5,082 nt of DNA. It comes from Firmicutes bacterium UBA4996. Lineage in GTDB: Bacteria > Bacillota > Limnochordia > Darwinibacteriales > Darwinibacteriaceae. The position numbers were made by a program, and so were the translations under genes. Below the pieces are notes generated by a model that searched no databases, had not been told where the DNA came from, and saw only the letters and a list, made by a program, of their open reading frames with translations. Location: assembly GCA_002396805.1 (NCBI GenBank), contig DGYW01000004.1:61573-66654 (forward strand), in the 5' to 3' direction. How positions within the stretch are numbered: the first letter of the stretch is position 1; every line of letters starts with the position of its first letter. This document shows, piece by piece, positions 1-5,006 of the stretch.

Positions 1-1458
1 AGGCCCGGACAGAGCATTCCAGTCGATGGAGTGGTGATATCCGGTAGTTCTGCGGTAGATGAATCGGCCCTTACAGGCGAAAGTATCCCAGTAGCCAAGC
101 AAGCTGGCGATAAAGTCTACTCCGCCACAATTAATAAAGCCGGTTCGTTCCACTTTGAAGCTCAACGCATTGGAGAAGATACCACATTGGCTCAAATTAT
201 TCGTCTGGTGGAAGAAGCTAGCTCTTCTAAGGCGCCTATTGCTCGAATGGCTGACCAGATCAGCGGGATTTTTGTGCCTGTAGTGATCGCAATCGCCCTC
301 GTTTCAACCATCGTGTGGCTACTCTTAGGTTATTCCTTTGAATTCGCCCTGACTATTGGTATTGCGATTCTGGTGATTTCTTGTCCCTGTGCCTTAGGCT
401 TAGCCACGCCAGTCGCGATTATGGTAGGAACCGGGCAAGGAGCCTTGCACGGAATCTTGATCAAGTCGGCGGAAGCGTTAGAGACCGCACACAACTTGGA
501 TACGGTGGTGTTGGATAAGACTGGCACAATCACAGAGGGTAAGCCACAGGTTACCGACGTGCTACCGATATCAGGAGTCCACCAAGAACGGCTGTTAACT
601 ATTGCAGCCTCCCTGGAAAAACCGTCGGAACATCCCTTAGCCGAAGCAATTGTCAACGCTGCTGTTAATCGAGAACTTCAGCTCCACACGGCCCACGATT
701 TTCTGGCCATCCCAGGCAAGGGTGTTCAAGCTAAAATCGAAGAACAACTCTATTTAGCTGGGAACATTTCATTCATGAAGGAAAAAGGTGTGCAGCTAGA
801 CCACTTTGAACAAGAAGCAGACCGTCTAGCCGAGCAAGGCAAGACCCCTATGTATTTCGCCACCCCCCACGAAGTCATCGGCGTGATCGCGGTAGCCGAC
901 GTAGTGAAGCCCACTAGCAAGCAGGCAATCACGAACTTGAAGAAGCTTGGGGTAGATGTAGTGATGCTAACAGGGGATAACAAGAGGACCGCGGAAGCTA
1001 TCCGTACGGAGCTAGACATTGATACGGTCATTGCGGAAGTATTACCCGAAGATAAGGAGCGGGAAGTCCGTAACCTACAAGAACAGGGGAAGATTGTGGC
1101 CATGGTTGGTGATGGTGTCAATGATGCGCCAGCTTTAGCCCGAGCTCATGTTGGTATTGCCATCGGGGCAGGCACCGACGTGGCCATCGAATCGGCCGAC
1201 ATTGTCTTAATGCGTAATAGCTTGCTCGACGTGGTCACCGCTATTCAGTTAAGCAAGGCTACTATCCGCAATATTAAGCAGAATCTCTTCTGGGCGTTCT
1301 TTTACAACACTCTGGGAATTCCTTTAGCTGCGGGGCTGTTTTTCCCTCTCTTTGGTTGGAAACTTAATCCCATGTATGCAGCTGCAGCCATGAGCTTAAG
1401 CTCCATCTTTGTTGTTACTAACGCCCTACGTCTCAGACGATTCAGGCCTAATCTATAG
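1..1458 (+). CDS. copA: Cu(I)-exporting P1B-type ATPase CopA, C-terminal part (5' end outside window)
   Basis: This gene encodes a membrane ATPase that pumps Cu(I) out of the cytoplasm. The reading frame is open from base 1, so the first in-frame ATG (31) is internal; 485 residues are visible. The N-terminal metal-binding domain, the first membrane helices and part of the actuator domain are missing. Visible motifs in order are the actuator TGES (73-84), the ion-binding CPC in a membrane helix (382-390), the phosphorylation motif DKTGT with its catalytic Asp (514-528), the HP pair of the nucleotide-binding domain (631-636), TGDN (about 970-981) and GDGVNDAP (1108-1131). The last two helices carry YN (about 1303-1308) and MSLSS (about 1390-1404). 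CPC, YN and MxxSS together are the signature of the Cu(I)/Ag(I) subgroup P1B-1, and the following copZ and csoR genes agree. The gene ends 17 bases before copZ and is almost certainly the upstream member of one operon. Substrate assignment is strong; transport direction (export) is family knowledge. Confidence 0.97.
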   Translation, partial: RPGQSIPVDGVVISGSSAVDESALTGESIPVAKQAGDKVYSATINKAGSFHFEAQRIGEDTTLAQIIRLVEEASSSKAPIARMADQISGIFVPVVIAIALVSTIVWLLLGYSFEFALTIGIAILVISCPCALGLATPVAIMVGTGQGALHGILIKSAEALETAHNLDTVVLDKTGTITEGKPQVTDVLPISGVHQERLLTIAASLEKPSEHPLAEAIVNAAVNRELQLHTAHDFLAIPGKGVQAKIEEQLYLAGNISFMKEKGVQLDHFEQEADRLAEQGKTPMYFATPHEVIGVIAVADVVKPTSKQAITNLKKLGVDVVMLTGDNKRTAEAIRTELDIDTVIAEVLPEDKEREVRNLQEQGKIVAMVGDGVNDAPALARAHVGIAIGAGTDVAIESADIVLMRNSLLDVVTAIQLSKATIRNIKQNLFWAFFYNTLGIPLAAGLFFPLFGWKLNPMYAAAAMSLSSIFVVTNALRLRRFRPNL

Positions 1459-1460
1459 AA

Positions 1461-1466
1461 AAGGAG
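1461..1466 (+). promoter_or_regulatory. Ribosome binding site of copZ
   Basis: AAGGAG lies nine bases before the copZ ATG, in the 17-base gap after the copA stop. It is the only strong Shine-Dalgarno sequence between copA and csoR, which suggests that copZ is translated efficiently in its own right. Confidence 0.8.
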
Positions 1467-1475
1467 ATTTGCAGA

Positions 1476-1706
1476 ATGAAAAAAGTTGTAAAGATTAAGG
1501 GAATGAGTTGTGGGCATTGCCAAAAGCGAGTGGAGGATGCTCTAAACAAGCTACCCGGCATGGAAGCCACCGTAAACTTAAAAAGGGAAGAAGCCACTAT
1601 TACCGTGAGTGAAGGATGGGATGAACAGCTAATACGAGACGCCATTGAAAATGCAGGCTATGCAGTGGTTTCCGTAGGGGACAAAAAAGGCCTGTTCGGT
1701 AGATAG
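1476..1706 (+). CDS. copZ: Copper chaperone CopZ (single HMA domain)
   Basis: This is a small cytoplasmic copper chaperone of 76 residues that binds Cu(I) and hands it to CopA. Residues 9-15 read GMSCGHC, the MxCxxC metal-binding loop of heavy-metal-associated (HMA) domains, with the thiols at Cys12 and Cys15. The rest has the pattern expected of a beta-alpha-beta-beta-alpha-beta ferredoxin-like fold, including the conserved late AGY segment (about 61-63). It is slightly longer than many CopZ proteins, because residues after about 68 form a short polar, glycine- and lysine-containing tail. The ATG is fixed by the AAGGAG site nine bases upstream. It is flanked by copA and csoR on the same strand, which settles the metal as copper rather than mercury or cadmium. 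Confidence 0.95.
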   Translation: MKKVVKIKGMSCGHCQKRVEDALNKLPGMEATVNLKREEATITVSEGWDEQLIRDAIENAGYAVVSVGDKKGLFGR

Positions 1707-1708
1707 TC

Positions 1709-1972
1709 ATGAAATCCGATCAAGCGAAAATCATGCGCCTACTCAAAACGGCCCGCGGTCAAATTGAAGGTCTTATGCGAATGGTGGAAGATGATCGTTA
1801 TTGCGTAGACATTTCCAATCAGATTTTGGCCACCCAGGCCATCTTACGCAATATTAATCATCAGATTCTCCAAGATCACCTCCACCACTGCGTACGGGAA
1901 GCCATGGAGACCGGTGAAGGCAATGAGAAGATCGACGAAGTCATGGCTATCATCGATAAGTTAACGAAATAG
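1709..1972 (+). CDS. csoR: Copper-sensing transcriptional repressor CsoR
   Basis: This is an 87-residue all-helical repressor of the CsoR/RcnR (DUF156) family that leaves DNA when it binds Cu(I). The family segment ARGQIEG is at residues 15-21. The Cu(I) ligands fit exactly: Cys32, then His57 and Cys61, with the same 25- and 4-residue spacing as in characterised CsoR proteins. The second-shell Tyr31 and Glu77 are also in place, which favours copper over the nickel (RcnR) or formaldehyde (FrmR) branches. The ATG lies two bases after the copZ stop, with no good Shine-Dalgarno sequence at normal distance, so translation is probably coupled to copZ. As the last gene of the operon it presumably regulates, it would act by autorepression at a promoter upstream of the window. 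Its last 12 bases overlap the end of the convergent gene on the other strand, and no terminator follows it. Confidence 0.94.
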   Translation: MKSDQAKIMRLLKTARGQIEGLMRMVEDDRYCVDISNQILATQAILRNINHQILQDHLHHCVREAMETGEGNEKIDEVMAIIDKLTK

Positions 1973-2143
1973 GGGGATCCCCAAGAGCACTACAAGCAAG
2001 ACCAACTCTACCCAGATCAAATTGGGAATGGTTTCACTTGGAAAGGGAAAGCCGGTCAACGCGAAACTAGCGAACACTAGGGCTAAGCCCCCAAAAAAGA
2101 CTAAGAGGATTGTACCTACTGTCTTCCAAGTCTGAGTTTTCAT
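1961..2143 (-). CDS. Small two-helix membrane protein of unknown function
   Basis: I do not recognise this 60-residue protein. It has a short polar, lysine-containing N-terminus, a hydrophobic helix at about residues 9-31, a short proline-containing loop (FPFPSETIPN, 32-41) and a second helix at about 42-58 with an acidic Glu46 inside it. By the positive-inside rule both ends should face the cytoplasm. I chose the ATG at 2143 because AAGGGG (2153-2158) lies nine bases before it; an in-frame GTG at 2152 would add three residues but sits directly against that site. The ribosome binding site overlaps the stop codon of the upstream propeller gene, so the two are almost certainly co-transcribed and perhaps translationally coupled. 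The 3' end overlaps csoR by 12 bases, tail to tail. It could be a partner subunit of the propeller protein; that is inference from gene order only. Confidence 0.7.
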   Translation of the reverse strand: MKTQTWKTVGTILLVFFGGLALVFASFALTGFPFPSETIPNLIWVELVLLVVLLGIPLFR

Positions 2144-2155
2144 CTTTGGCACCCC

Positions 2156-3787
2156 TTACTGCAAGATATTTTGAGGAATGAGGGCAAAAAACTGAAAGAG
2201 TAACATCCATAGGAAAAGTATAGTGATATTCACAAACGTTCCCCTTTGGCGGACGTTACGCATAATCAGGTAGGTGCCCATAATAGCTAACACAAAGGAT
2301 ACACCATAATGGATTAATCCGAAAAATTGTGGACTGCCAGAAGGTATAGGTAAATAGCGAGCTACGGTTAAGATGGCCGCAATCAAAGCTATCTGATAGA
2401 ACAGGGGCTGATTCTTGTACTTCTCTGATCGGTGGATCAAGCCATAAGCCAATCCACCCACCACGAGCACCCCTAAGTTCATGATCGTATACACCGACGC
2501 TAACATGATGGTACTCACAAACAAGAAAAACACATGAATAAGAGGGGCCGTTTCGTCAATGCCCACTTTTCTCCACAAACTAATGGTTTTCGGAAATTGG
2601 TTGTTGATCCCATAAACTTCATAGCCCCGTTCTGCCTGCGCTTGAAGCCAATAGATATAAAGGTGACCATCACGATAAATCACTTCGGGTCGGAAGGCTG
2701 CCTTCCGGCCCACAGTGAGATTCGTCACATCCGTGAGACGTCCCTCTTCGTAATTCCCGTGATTAACCTCAGACCCAAAACGCCCTACGCCCTGCCAGAC
2801 CAGTTGTAGTTGGGGAGCACCATTAACAAACCGCGCCCTACTTCCGAGGGCCAGCGCGGTGGGCGTAGTAATTTCCCCCTGCGGGGATACCTGAGCTAAG
2901 TACACAAACAAACGATTTCCACTCTTTGGTAGCGCTGCCCAAGCGAGGGCTACTCCCTGGCTAGTTAATGTGAGGGCGATACTACCACCCTGTTGAATAT
3001 CTTGAACGGATCCACTGCCGATCTTAAGAGGTTGGGTCCAGCGGTCCGCAACACGTTTGCTATACTGAATCTGGACACCCAAATCGGTAGTCTCCATCCA
3101 GGCGACATGCACTACGCCCTGCTTATCTACGATTACACTAGGTCTAACAGACAAATCGGTACTGTTGGTTATAGTCTCCATTGCCACTAACTGACCTTGA
3201 TCAATTTGGGCATAGCGGATCTGAAAGTAACCTTCGCGCTCCGACCAAACCACATGAGAGATCTCTCCCACTTGAAAGGCTGCCAAGTCTTGAACGATGT
3301 TGTTTGTTTCCCAAAACACGTGGTTCTTATGCCCAGTATAAGGAACACCAAAGGTTGAGTAATTCAAAGTGTTACCCTCGGGACTTCTCTCTAACCATAA
3401 TACATAACGGTTGCCCTTTTGATCCAAACCAAGGAAGGGATTGGCCAACTCCCCTTTGGCTCTGAGCACCACCTCTTCGTTCACCTGAGCATCTCGAACT
3501 AGACGATAGGTTAGATCCAATTCTTTAAAGTACAGTCCATCCATACTTAAGAAACTCGTCCCAGCCTGATCATGGTCAACGAAAAAACGATCTGCAAAAA
3601 TGCTAGTGGTAAAAAGAGGGGAGACCTCAGACCAGCCTTCAGGCCAAACTTCAATATAATCCCTGGCACCTACCCCAGTGGCTAGAAGCAGAGTCATCAA
3701 AATCGTCAACAAGAACTTGGTTTTTCGCAGGATCCTCACACCTTTCGCAGAAGTTATACTTCTCTGCCAAAGATAATGTTCCTGCAT
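2156..3787 (-). CDS. Exported beta-propeller-like protein with C-terminal membrane helices, function unknown
   Basis: I do not recognise this 543-residue protein as a named family. A basic stretch and hydrophobic core (about residues 18-40, possible signal peptidase site after VGA at 39-41) suggests export. Residues about 75-400 contain a regular repeat, each copy having a strand ending in Trp: YVLW (W131), HVVW (W181), HVAW (W230), ALAW (W283), QLVW (W331), YIYW (W380). Spacing is 48-53 residues, and a weaker copy near residue 81 would make seven. Several copies have the form x-D-x-x-G-x-x-h-h-h-W, typical of sialidase- or BNR-like propeller blades. About five hydrophobic helices follow (approximately 415-435, 436-452, 463-479, 487-509, 518-537), so the propeller should sit outside the cell. 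The ATG at 3787 has AAGGGG four bases upstream, but this start gives an unusually long n-region; GTG at 3739 would give a more normal signal peptide but has a poorly spaced ribosome site. The gene is followed at once by the 60-residue membrane protein gene. It could be a carbohydrate-binding or sensory surface protein; no catalytic motif was recognised. Confidence 0.85.
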   Translation of the reverse strand: MQEHYLWQRSITSAKGVRILRKTKFLLTILMTLLLATGVGARDYIEVWPEGWSEVSPLFTTSIFADRFFVDHDQAGTSFLSMDGLYFKELDLTYRLVRDAQVNEEVVLRAKGELANPFLGLDQKGNRYVLWLERSPEGNTLNYSTFGVPYTGHKNHVFWETNNIVQDLAAFQVGEISHVVWSEREGYFQIRYAQIDQGQLVAMETITNSTDLSVRPSVIVDKQGVVHVAWMETTDLGVQIQYSKRVADRWTQPLKIGSGSVQDIQQGGSIALTLTSQGVALAWAALPKSGNRLFVYLAQVSPQGEITTPTALALGSRARFVNGAPQLQLVWQGVGRFGSEVNHGNYEEGRLTDVTNLTVGRKAAFRPEVIYRDGHLYIYWLQAQAERGYEVYGINNQFPKTISLWRKVGIDETAPLIHVFFLFVSTIMLASVYTIMNLGVLVVGGLAYGLIHRSEKYKNQPLFYQIALIAAILTVARYLPIPSGSPQFFGLIHYGVSFVLAIMGTYLIMRNVRQRGTFVNITILFLWMLLFQFFALIPQNILQ

Positions 3788-3795
3788 AATACCCC

Positions 3796-3824
3796 TTGAT
3801 TTTCACCCGTCTTTTCCCTATAAT
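3796..3824 (+). promoter_or_regulatory. Sigma-A-type promoter of the tRNA-Gly/tRNA-Thr unit
   Basis: TTGATT (3796-3801) and a perfect TATAAT (3819-3824) are separated by 17 bases, a near-consensus vegetative promoter on the + strand. Transcription should start around 3831, leaving a leader of about five bases before tRNA-Gly. The -35 element overlaps the probable ribosome binding site of the divergent propeller gene. Confidence 0.85.
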
Positions 3825-3835
3825 ATGAGTTATAA

Positions 3836-3910
3836 GCGGATGTGGCTCAATGGTAGAGCATCGGCTTCCCAAGCCGAGGGTTGCGAGTTCGAATCTCGTC
3901 ATCCGCTCCA
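3836..3910 (+). tRNA. tRNA-Gly(CCC)
   Basis: The full cloverleaf is visible in 75 bases including an encoded CCA. The seven-pair acceptor GCGGATG/CATCCGC is perfect, the D stem is GCTC/GAGC, the anticodon stem is TCGGC/GCCGA around loop TTCCCAA, and the T arm carries TTCGAAT. The anticodon CCC reads only GGG, so another glycine tRNA must read the other codons. It is the first gene of a two-tRNA transcript, seven bases before tRNA-Thr. Confidence 0.97.
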
Positions 3911-3917
3911 TTTTTTT

Positions 3918-3993
3918 GCTGACGTGGCTCAGCTGGTAGAGCAGTTGATTCGTAATCAACAGGTCGAGGGTTCGAGTCCCTCCGTCAGCTCCA
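3918..3993 (+). tRNA. tRNA-Thr(CGT)
   Basis: All arms pair in 76 bases including an encoded CCA: acceptor GCTGACG/CGTCAGC, D stem GCTC/GAGC, anticodon stem GTTGA/TCAAC around loop TTCGTAA, and T stem GAGGG/CCCTC with TTCGAGT. The anticodon CGT reads ACG. It follows tRNA-Gly(CCC) in the same transcript and is followed within 11 bases by a terminator hairpin. Confidence 0.97.
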
Positions 3994-4003
3994 GACAAAA
4001 AAC

Positions 4004-4048
4004 AACGGTGATAGTTCCTAGACATGATCTAAGAACAATCACCGTTTT
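4004..4048. terminator. Probable bidirectional intrinsic terminator between tRNA-Thr and the FMN-binding protein gene
   Basis: A long hairpin has nine pairs (AACGGTGAT, 4004-4012, with ATCACCGTT, 4038-4046), then GTTC/GAAC and TAG/CTA, each separated by one mismatch, around loop 4022-4028. On the + strand it is followed by TTTTGTGCTTTT and should end the tRNA-Gly/tRNA-Thr transcript. On the - strand it is followed by a run of six T (complement of the A run at 3996-4001) after GTTG, and it lies 18 bases beyond the stop of the FMN-binding gene. Both transcripts can therefore share it. Confidence 0.85.
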
Positions 4049-4064
4049 GTGCTTTTATTCGGCG

Positions 4065-4832
4065 TTATTCAGCCTTTTTCAATGCATCCTTGGCGGTCAT
4101 TTTGAATCGCTCCCAGGTTTGGGTAGCACCGGTAATTACTTCAACTTTTTCTGGATCCTGTTTTTGTAACAGTTGTTCTTCGAACTTGTCTTCCGATTCA
4201 GGCCCCAAAGGATAGGGGTAATCTTCGCCCTTTGGCGTGCCTTCCGAGTCCTTTTCATCATAGGTTACTTCAGTGATCTTGTTGTTAGTAATCGTCAACT
4301 CGATCTCCCCATAGTAACCATATTGATCAGGCTCGGTCTTGGCACCATAAGTACCATCTTTCCACTGAACTGTGGTTGGTTCTTTCTGTGGAGCCATGGG
4401 AACTGGAGCGGTAGGTGGTTCGCTAAGGGAACCCTGCTCTCCTCGGGTAGCTTTGTCTAAAGCGTCCTTAGCAGCTTCTTTAAACCGTCCATGAGTTTCG
4501 GTGGCACCAGAAATCACATCCACCTTATCCGGGTCTTGGCTCCTCATCAACTCTTCTTCGTACTTAGGATGTGATTGGGGACCAGCCTGATATGGATAGG
4601 TCTCATCCTTAATTTTCCCTTCTTGGTTCAGCTCCCGATACATTGCCTTTGTAATCTTACCGCCAGCAATTGTAAGCTCAATCTCTCCGAAGTAACCCCG
4701 ATCATCGGGGGCAGATCTACCAGTATAGGTACCATCTTGCCACTGGTCTTCATCCCTACGCTGGGCGTTCATATACAGGGCCAAACCTAACACTACCAAA
4801 ACTACAAGCACTATGCCTACTGTCCTATTCAA
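4065..4832 (-). CDS. Membrane-anchored protein with two tandem FMN-binding (FMN_bind) domains
   Basis: This 255-residue protein probably carries covalently bound FMN outside the cytoplasmic membrane and takes part in electron transfer. Residues 4-21 form one hydrophobic anchor with no lipobox cysteine. Two FMN_bind (PF04205-like) domains follow, at 30-128 and 156-254, joined by a proline-rich linker (about 139-152). Each has a WxDGTY start, a GEIELTI strand and a late flavinylation-type motif: DVISGAT (105-111, acceptor Thr111) and EVITGAT (231-237, acceptor Thr237). In this family an ApbE-type transferase attaches FMN to that threonine; no such gene lies in the window. I chose TTG at 4832, because GAGGAGG sits eight bases upstream; the in-frame ATG at 4895 lies inside a terminator hairpin. 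Related exported FMN_bind proteins serve in extracellular electron transfer or flavin-based reductases; the electron donor and acceptor here are unknown. It is a single-gene unit with no convincing promoter seen. Confidence 0.92.
   Translation of the reverse strand: MNRTVGIVLVVLVVLGLALYMNAQRRDEDQWQDGTYTGRSAPDDRGYFGEIELTIAGGKITKAMYRELNQEGKIKDETYPYQAGPQSHPKYEEELMRSQDPDKVDVISGATETHGRFKEAAKDALDKATRGEQGSLSEPPTAPVPMAPQKEPTTVQWKDGTYGAKTEPDQYGYYGEIELTITNNKITEVTYDEKDSEGTPKGEDYPYPLGPESEDKFEEQLLQKQDPEKVEVITGATQTWERFKMTAKDALKKAE
4071..4367 (-). repeat. FMN_bind domain, second tandem copy
   Basis: Residues 156-254 of the FMN-binding protein. They align without gaps over 99 residues with the first copy, with 57 identities by my count (about 58%). 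This indicates an internal duplication followed by substitutions only. Confidence 0.9.
4449..4745 (-). repeat. FMN_bind domain, first tandem copy
   Basis: Residues 30-128 of the FMN-binding protein, the membrane-proximal copy. It keeps the consensus aspartate at the start of its flavinylation motif (DVISGAT at 4500-4520). Confidence 0.9.
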
Positions 4833-4840
4833 CTGCCTTC

Positions 4841-4847
4841 CCTCCTC
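4841..4847 (-). promoter_or_regulatory. Ribosome binding site that fixes the TTG start of the FMN-binding gene
   Basis: GAGGAGG on the - strand, eight bases before TTG (4830-4832). It is the strongest Shine-Dalgarno sequence in the window. A start at the upstream ATG (4893-4895) would have no comparable site and would place this purine run inside the coding region. Confidence 0.88.
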
Positions 4848-4881
4848 ATGAATAATATGGGTGAAAGGCAGCGTTCTTATG

Positions 4882-4914
4882 CAAAAAGAGTTCAATCCGC
4901 TGGACTGAACTCTT
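4882..4914 (-). terminator. Intrinsic terminator of the tRNA-Lys/tRNA-Glu unit
   Basis: On the - strand AAGAGTTCA (4906-4914) pairs with TGAACTCTT (4886-4894). A further TCC/GGA pairing follows across one A:C mismatch, closing a three-base loop (4899-4901). A T run (4883-4887) and then GC follow. It lies 12 bases beyond the tRNA-Glu CCA end and separates the tRNA unit from the FMN-binding gene. Confidence 0.85.
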
Positions 4915-4926
4915 AATGAACATATT

Positions 4927-5002
4927 TGGTACCCCCAACCGGATTTGAACCGGTGTCTTCGCCGTGAGAGGGCGATGTCCTAGGCCCCTAGACGATGGGG
5001 GC
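4927..5002 (-). tRNA. tRNA-Glu(CTC)
   Basis: A full cloverleaf of 76 bases including an encoded CCA. The anticodon stem TCGCC/GGCGA encloses loop CTCTCAC, giving anticodon CTC (reads GAG). The T stem is ACCGG/CCGGT with TTCAAAT. The acceptor is GCCCCCA against TGGGGGT, so the first pair is G1-U72 rather than the usual G-C. It lies four bases after tRNA-Lys in the same transcript. Confidence 0.96.
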
Positions 5003-5006
5003 AAAA

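Noticed and set aside
330..1121. Long open frames on the - strand inside copA
   Set aside because: They are antisense shadows of a well-conserved ATPase reading frame, serine-rich and without ribosome binding sites.
1459..1475. CsoR operator or separate promoter between copA and copZ
   Set aside because: The 17-base gap holds only the ribosome binding site, with no GC-rich inverted repeat or promoter boxes. The operator should be upstream of copA, outside the window.
1973..1982. Perfect 10-base palindrome GGGGATCCCC just after csoR
   Set aside because: There is no T run on either strand and no loop, so it is not a terminator. It could be an operator, but nothing nearby looks like a promoter.
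2144..2152. GTG at 2152 as the start of the small membrane protein
   Set aside because: It directly abuts the AAGGGG site at 2153-2158, too close for initiation, whereas ATG 2143 is at normal distance.
2534..3465. Several + strand open frames of 65-94 codons within the propeller gene
   Set aside because: They lie antisense to a long frame with clear repeat and membrane structure, and show no ribosome binding sites or recognisable features of their own.
3651..4025. A 124-codon open frame on the - strand across the two tRNA genes
   Set aside because: It is the antisense translation of tRNA-Thr and tRNA-Gly. Its GGTRTLDLLITNQLLYQLSH-type peptide is a well-known kind of spurious database protein made by tRNA antisense frames.
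3825..4169. A 114-codon open frame on the + strand across the same tRNAs
   Set aside because: It is the sense-strand translation of the tRNA pair and terminator, running into the antisense of the FMN-binding gene. There is no ribosome binding site or protein-like conservation.
4833..4885. Possible - strand promoter for the FMN-binding gene (TTGCAT at 4879-4884 with TATTAT at about 4852-4857)
   Set aside because: The spacing is about 21 bases and the -10 would put the start almost on the ribosome binding site. The gene may have another promoter type or depend on read-through from the tRNA unit.
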